Below are positions 63,059 through 64,000 of a DNA stretch of 64,000 bases, one piece after another. Positions within the stretch are counted from its first letter, which is position 1. Each line of letters begins with the position of its first letter. The stretch lies in assembly GCF_003935895.2 (NCBI RefSeq), contig NZ_CP054058.1:3329177-3393176 (forward strand). The letters are read 5' to 3'. The translations under genes and the position numbers were made by a program. A model generated the notes under the pieces. The model searched no databases. It saw only the letters and a list, made by a program, of their open reading frames with translations, and had not been told where the DNA came from. This DNA is from Scandinavium goeteborgense (GTDB lineage: Bacteria > Pseudomonadota > Gammaproteobacteria > Enterobacterales > Enterobacteriaceae).

Positions 63059-64000
63059 ATGCCACAGATTGATTACCACCAACCCGAATTCGTTCGTCAT
63101 TACCTGAGCCTGCCTGATGCCAACCCTGAGCGGGTTATCGCCCTGAACTGGGCACAGGAAACTCGCCTGAGTTTACACCTGGACAACACTGCCACCTGCG
63201 GCGCGCTGCTGCAAAAGCCAGATGCATTTGTGCTGCACAGCGAGAAGCGTGACGCCAGCGACGACGCCGGAGCGCTGTCCCCGCGCGCGCGCCTGCTCAA
63301 TCAGGCTTCTTTCGATATTTTGACCCTGCATCCTCTGTCAGCGGATATCCGCCTGTATGCCCTCGGCATTCTGCTCTCTTTCGCCGAAAAAAATCCGGGT
63401 GACAGCGACGAGACCCTCGCGCTGCTGGCAACGCTGCCGGAGAAAATGCGCGATCATTTACAGCAGGGTGTGCTGCAGGCCCAGTTCCAGCAAATGCCGT
63501 CGGTGCCAGCCTTGCAGCGCAAGCTGATTTCCGGCCTCGCCGAGCAAGAATTTAACTGGGATATGCTGCCAGACAGCCAGCGTAAGCAAGTGCTGCCGCT
63601 GCAAATTAGCCTGCTGGCATTGCAGGATGAAAACAGCGAAGCGCTGCTGCAACAGCAGCTGGCAGAGCTGTGGGAAACCAGCGCTTCGGCCAGTTTCGAT
63701 ACCCAGCCGTGGATGATGGAAAACTACTTGCTGTATCGTCTCTATCACGACGTTTTCCCGTGCCATGAACATGATTCCGCCGAGCAGCGTTTTCTGCTGC
63801 TGAACGCCGATTACTTCATGCTGAAATCCCTGTTCAGCCTGTGGGTGATGGACGGCTCTACCCTGAGCGAAGATGAGATTGTCGCGCTGGTCGCGATGTT
63901 CGAACAGTGGCGTCACACCCCAGCGGCACAGGATTACTACCAGCAGCTTCTGGCCTCCCCTCCTGGCGGGGCACTGCTGAGCGCGTTCTCCCTCCTGGTC
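63059..64000 (+). CDS. FliB-like protein (flagellin lysine-N-methylase family), partial at the right edge
   Basis: At least 314 residues are visible from MPQIDYHQPEFVRHYLSLPD. The C-terminal half resembles FliB, which methylates lysines of flagellin: MMENYLLYRLYHDVFPC, LNADYFMLKSLFSLWVMD and the LSEDEIVALVAMFEQW helix. The N-terminal half has the FliB-like DIRLYALGILLSFAEK but lacks the cysteine cluster (CxxxC and CC pattern) that starts normal FliB proteins. Only two cysteines are seen. It has its own sigma54 promoter and a place next to the flagellar genes. It is either a divergent enzyme or a family member that has lost activity. Confidence 0.65.
   Translation, partial: MPQIDYHQPEFVRHYLSLPDANPERVIALNWAQETRLSLHLDNTATCGALLQKPDAFVLHSEKRDASDDAGALSPRARLLNQASFDILTLHPLSADIRLYALGILLSFAEKNPGDSDETLALLATLPEKMRDHLQQGVLQAQFQQMPSVPALQRKLISGLAEQEFNWDMLPDSQRKQVLPLQISLLALQDENSEALLQQQLAELWETSASASFDTQPWMMENYLLYRLYHDVFPCHEHDSAEQRFLLLNADYFMLKSLFSLWVMDGSTLSEDEIVALVAMFEQWRHTPAAQDYYQQLLASPPGGALLSAFSLLV

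Overview
The window is chromosomal DNA of a gamma-proteobacterium of the family Enterobacteriaceae. The evidence is close similarity of the encoded proteins to E. coli FumA/FumB, TtdT, RoxA (YcfD), YafL and YqjC, REP-type palindromes, and GC-rich tightly packed operons. Neighbours such as Enterobacter, Kluyvera, Citrobacter or Lelliottia are plausible, but the genus cannot be fixed from the sequence alone.

Left part (1-26100), accessory metabolism. A left-truncated OYE-type reductase, best explained as the soluble NADH:fumarate reductase known from Klebsiella, diverges from a DASS-family dicarboxylate antiporter gene followed by a class I fumarase. A perfect FNR box in the divergent region makes this a likely anaerobic malate/tartrate-to-succinate module. 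Next come a serine-type arylsulfatase and its radical-SAM maturase. The maturase opens an uninterrupted run of overlapping genes: MoxR ATPase, DUF58, DUF4381, BatA-like, a BatB/BatC-like fusion, BatD-like, and a periplasmic HAD phosphatase. Then follow an EmrAB-type efflux pair, a LacI regulator with a glycoside hydrolase and a GPH-family sugar symporter, a 45-bp tandem array of REP-like palindromes, roxA, a YqjC-like periplasmic protein, and a membrane diguanylate cyclase.

Right part (26199-64000), a nearly complete second (lateral-type, Flag-2) flagellar system. Left to right: lafU-T-S-F-E-D-C-B and lafA (motor, sigma28, chaperones, cap, flagellin; minus strand), a yafL homologue, an unrecognised membrane-anchored Pro/Ala-rich protein, lfhA-lfhB-lfiR-Q-P-N-M (export gate and C-ring; minus), lafK-lfiE-F-G-H-I-J (sigma54 activator, MS ring, export ATPase; plus) ending in a TagD-like cytidylyltransferase, a ToxR-like membrane regulator with a secreted partner (plus), lafW-lfgL-K-J-I-H-G-F-E-D-C-B (rod, hook, rings; minus), lfgA-M-N (plus), and a FliB-like gene running off the right edge. 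No flhDC and no chemotaxis genes are present, and FliM lacks the CheY-binding N-terminus.

The regulatory logic can be read from promoters. Sigma54 -24/-12 elements stand before lafB (the operon that contains the sigma28 gene lafS), before lfgB and before the fliB-like gene. A sigma28-type promoter stands before lafA. LafK would therefore switch on the hook, cap and LafS genes, and LafS would switch on flagellin. Unusual parts of this system are the cytidylyltransferase, the ToxR-like pair, the Pro-rich membrane protein coupled to lfhA, calcium-binding-type loops in the cap and hook-junction proteins, and a gene order that differs from the E. coli Flag-2 layout as I remember it.
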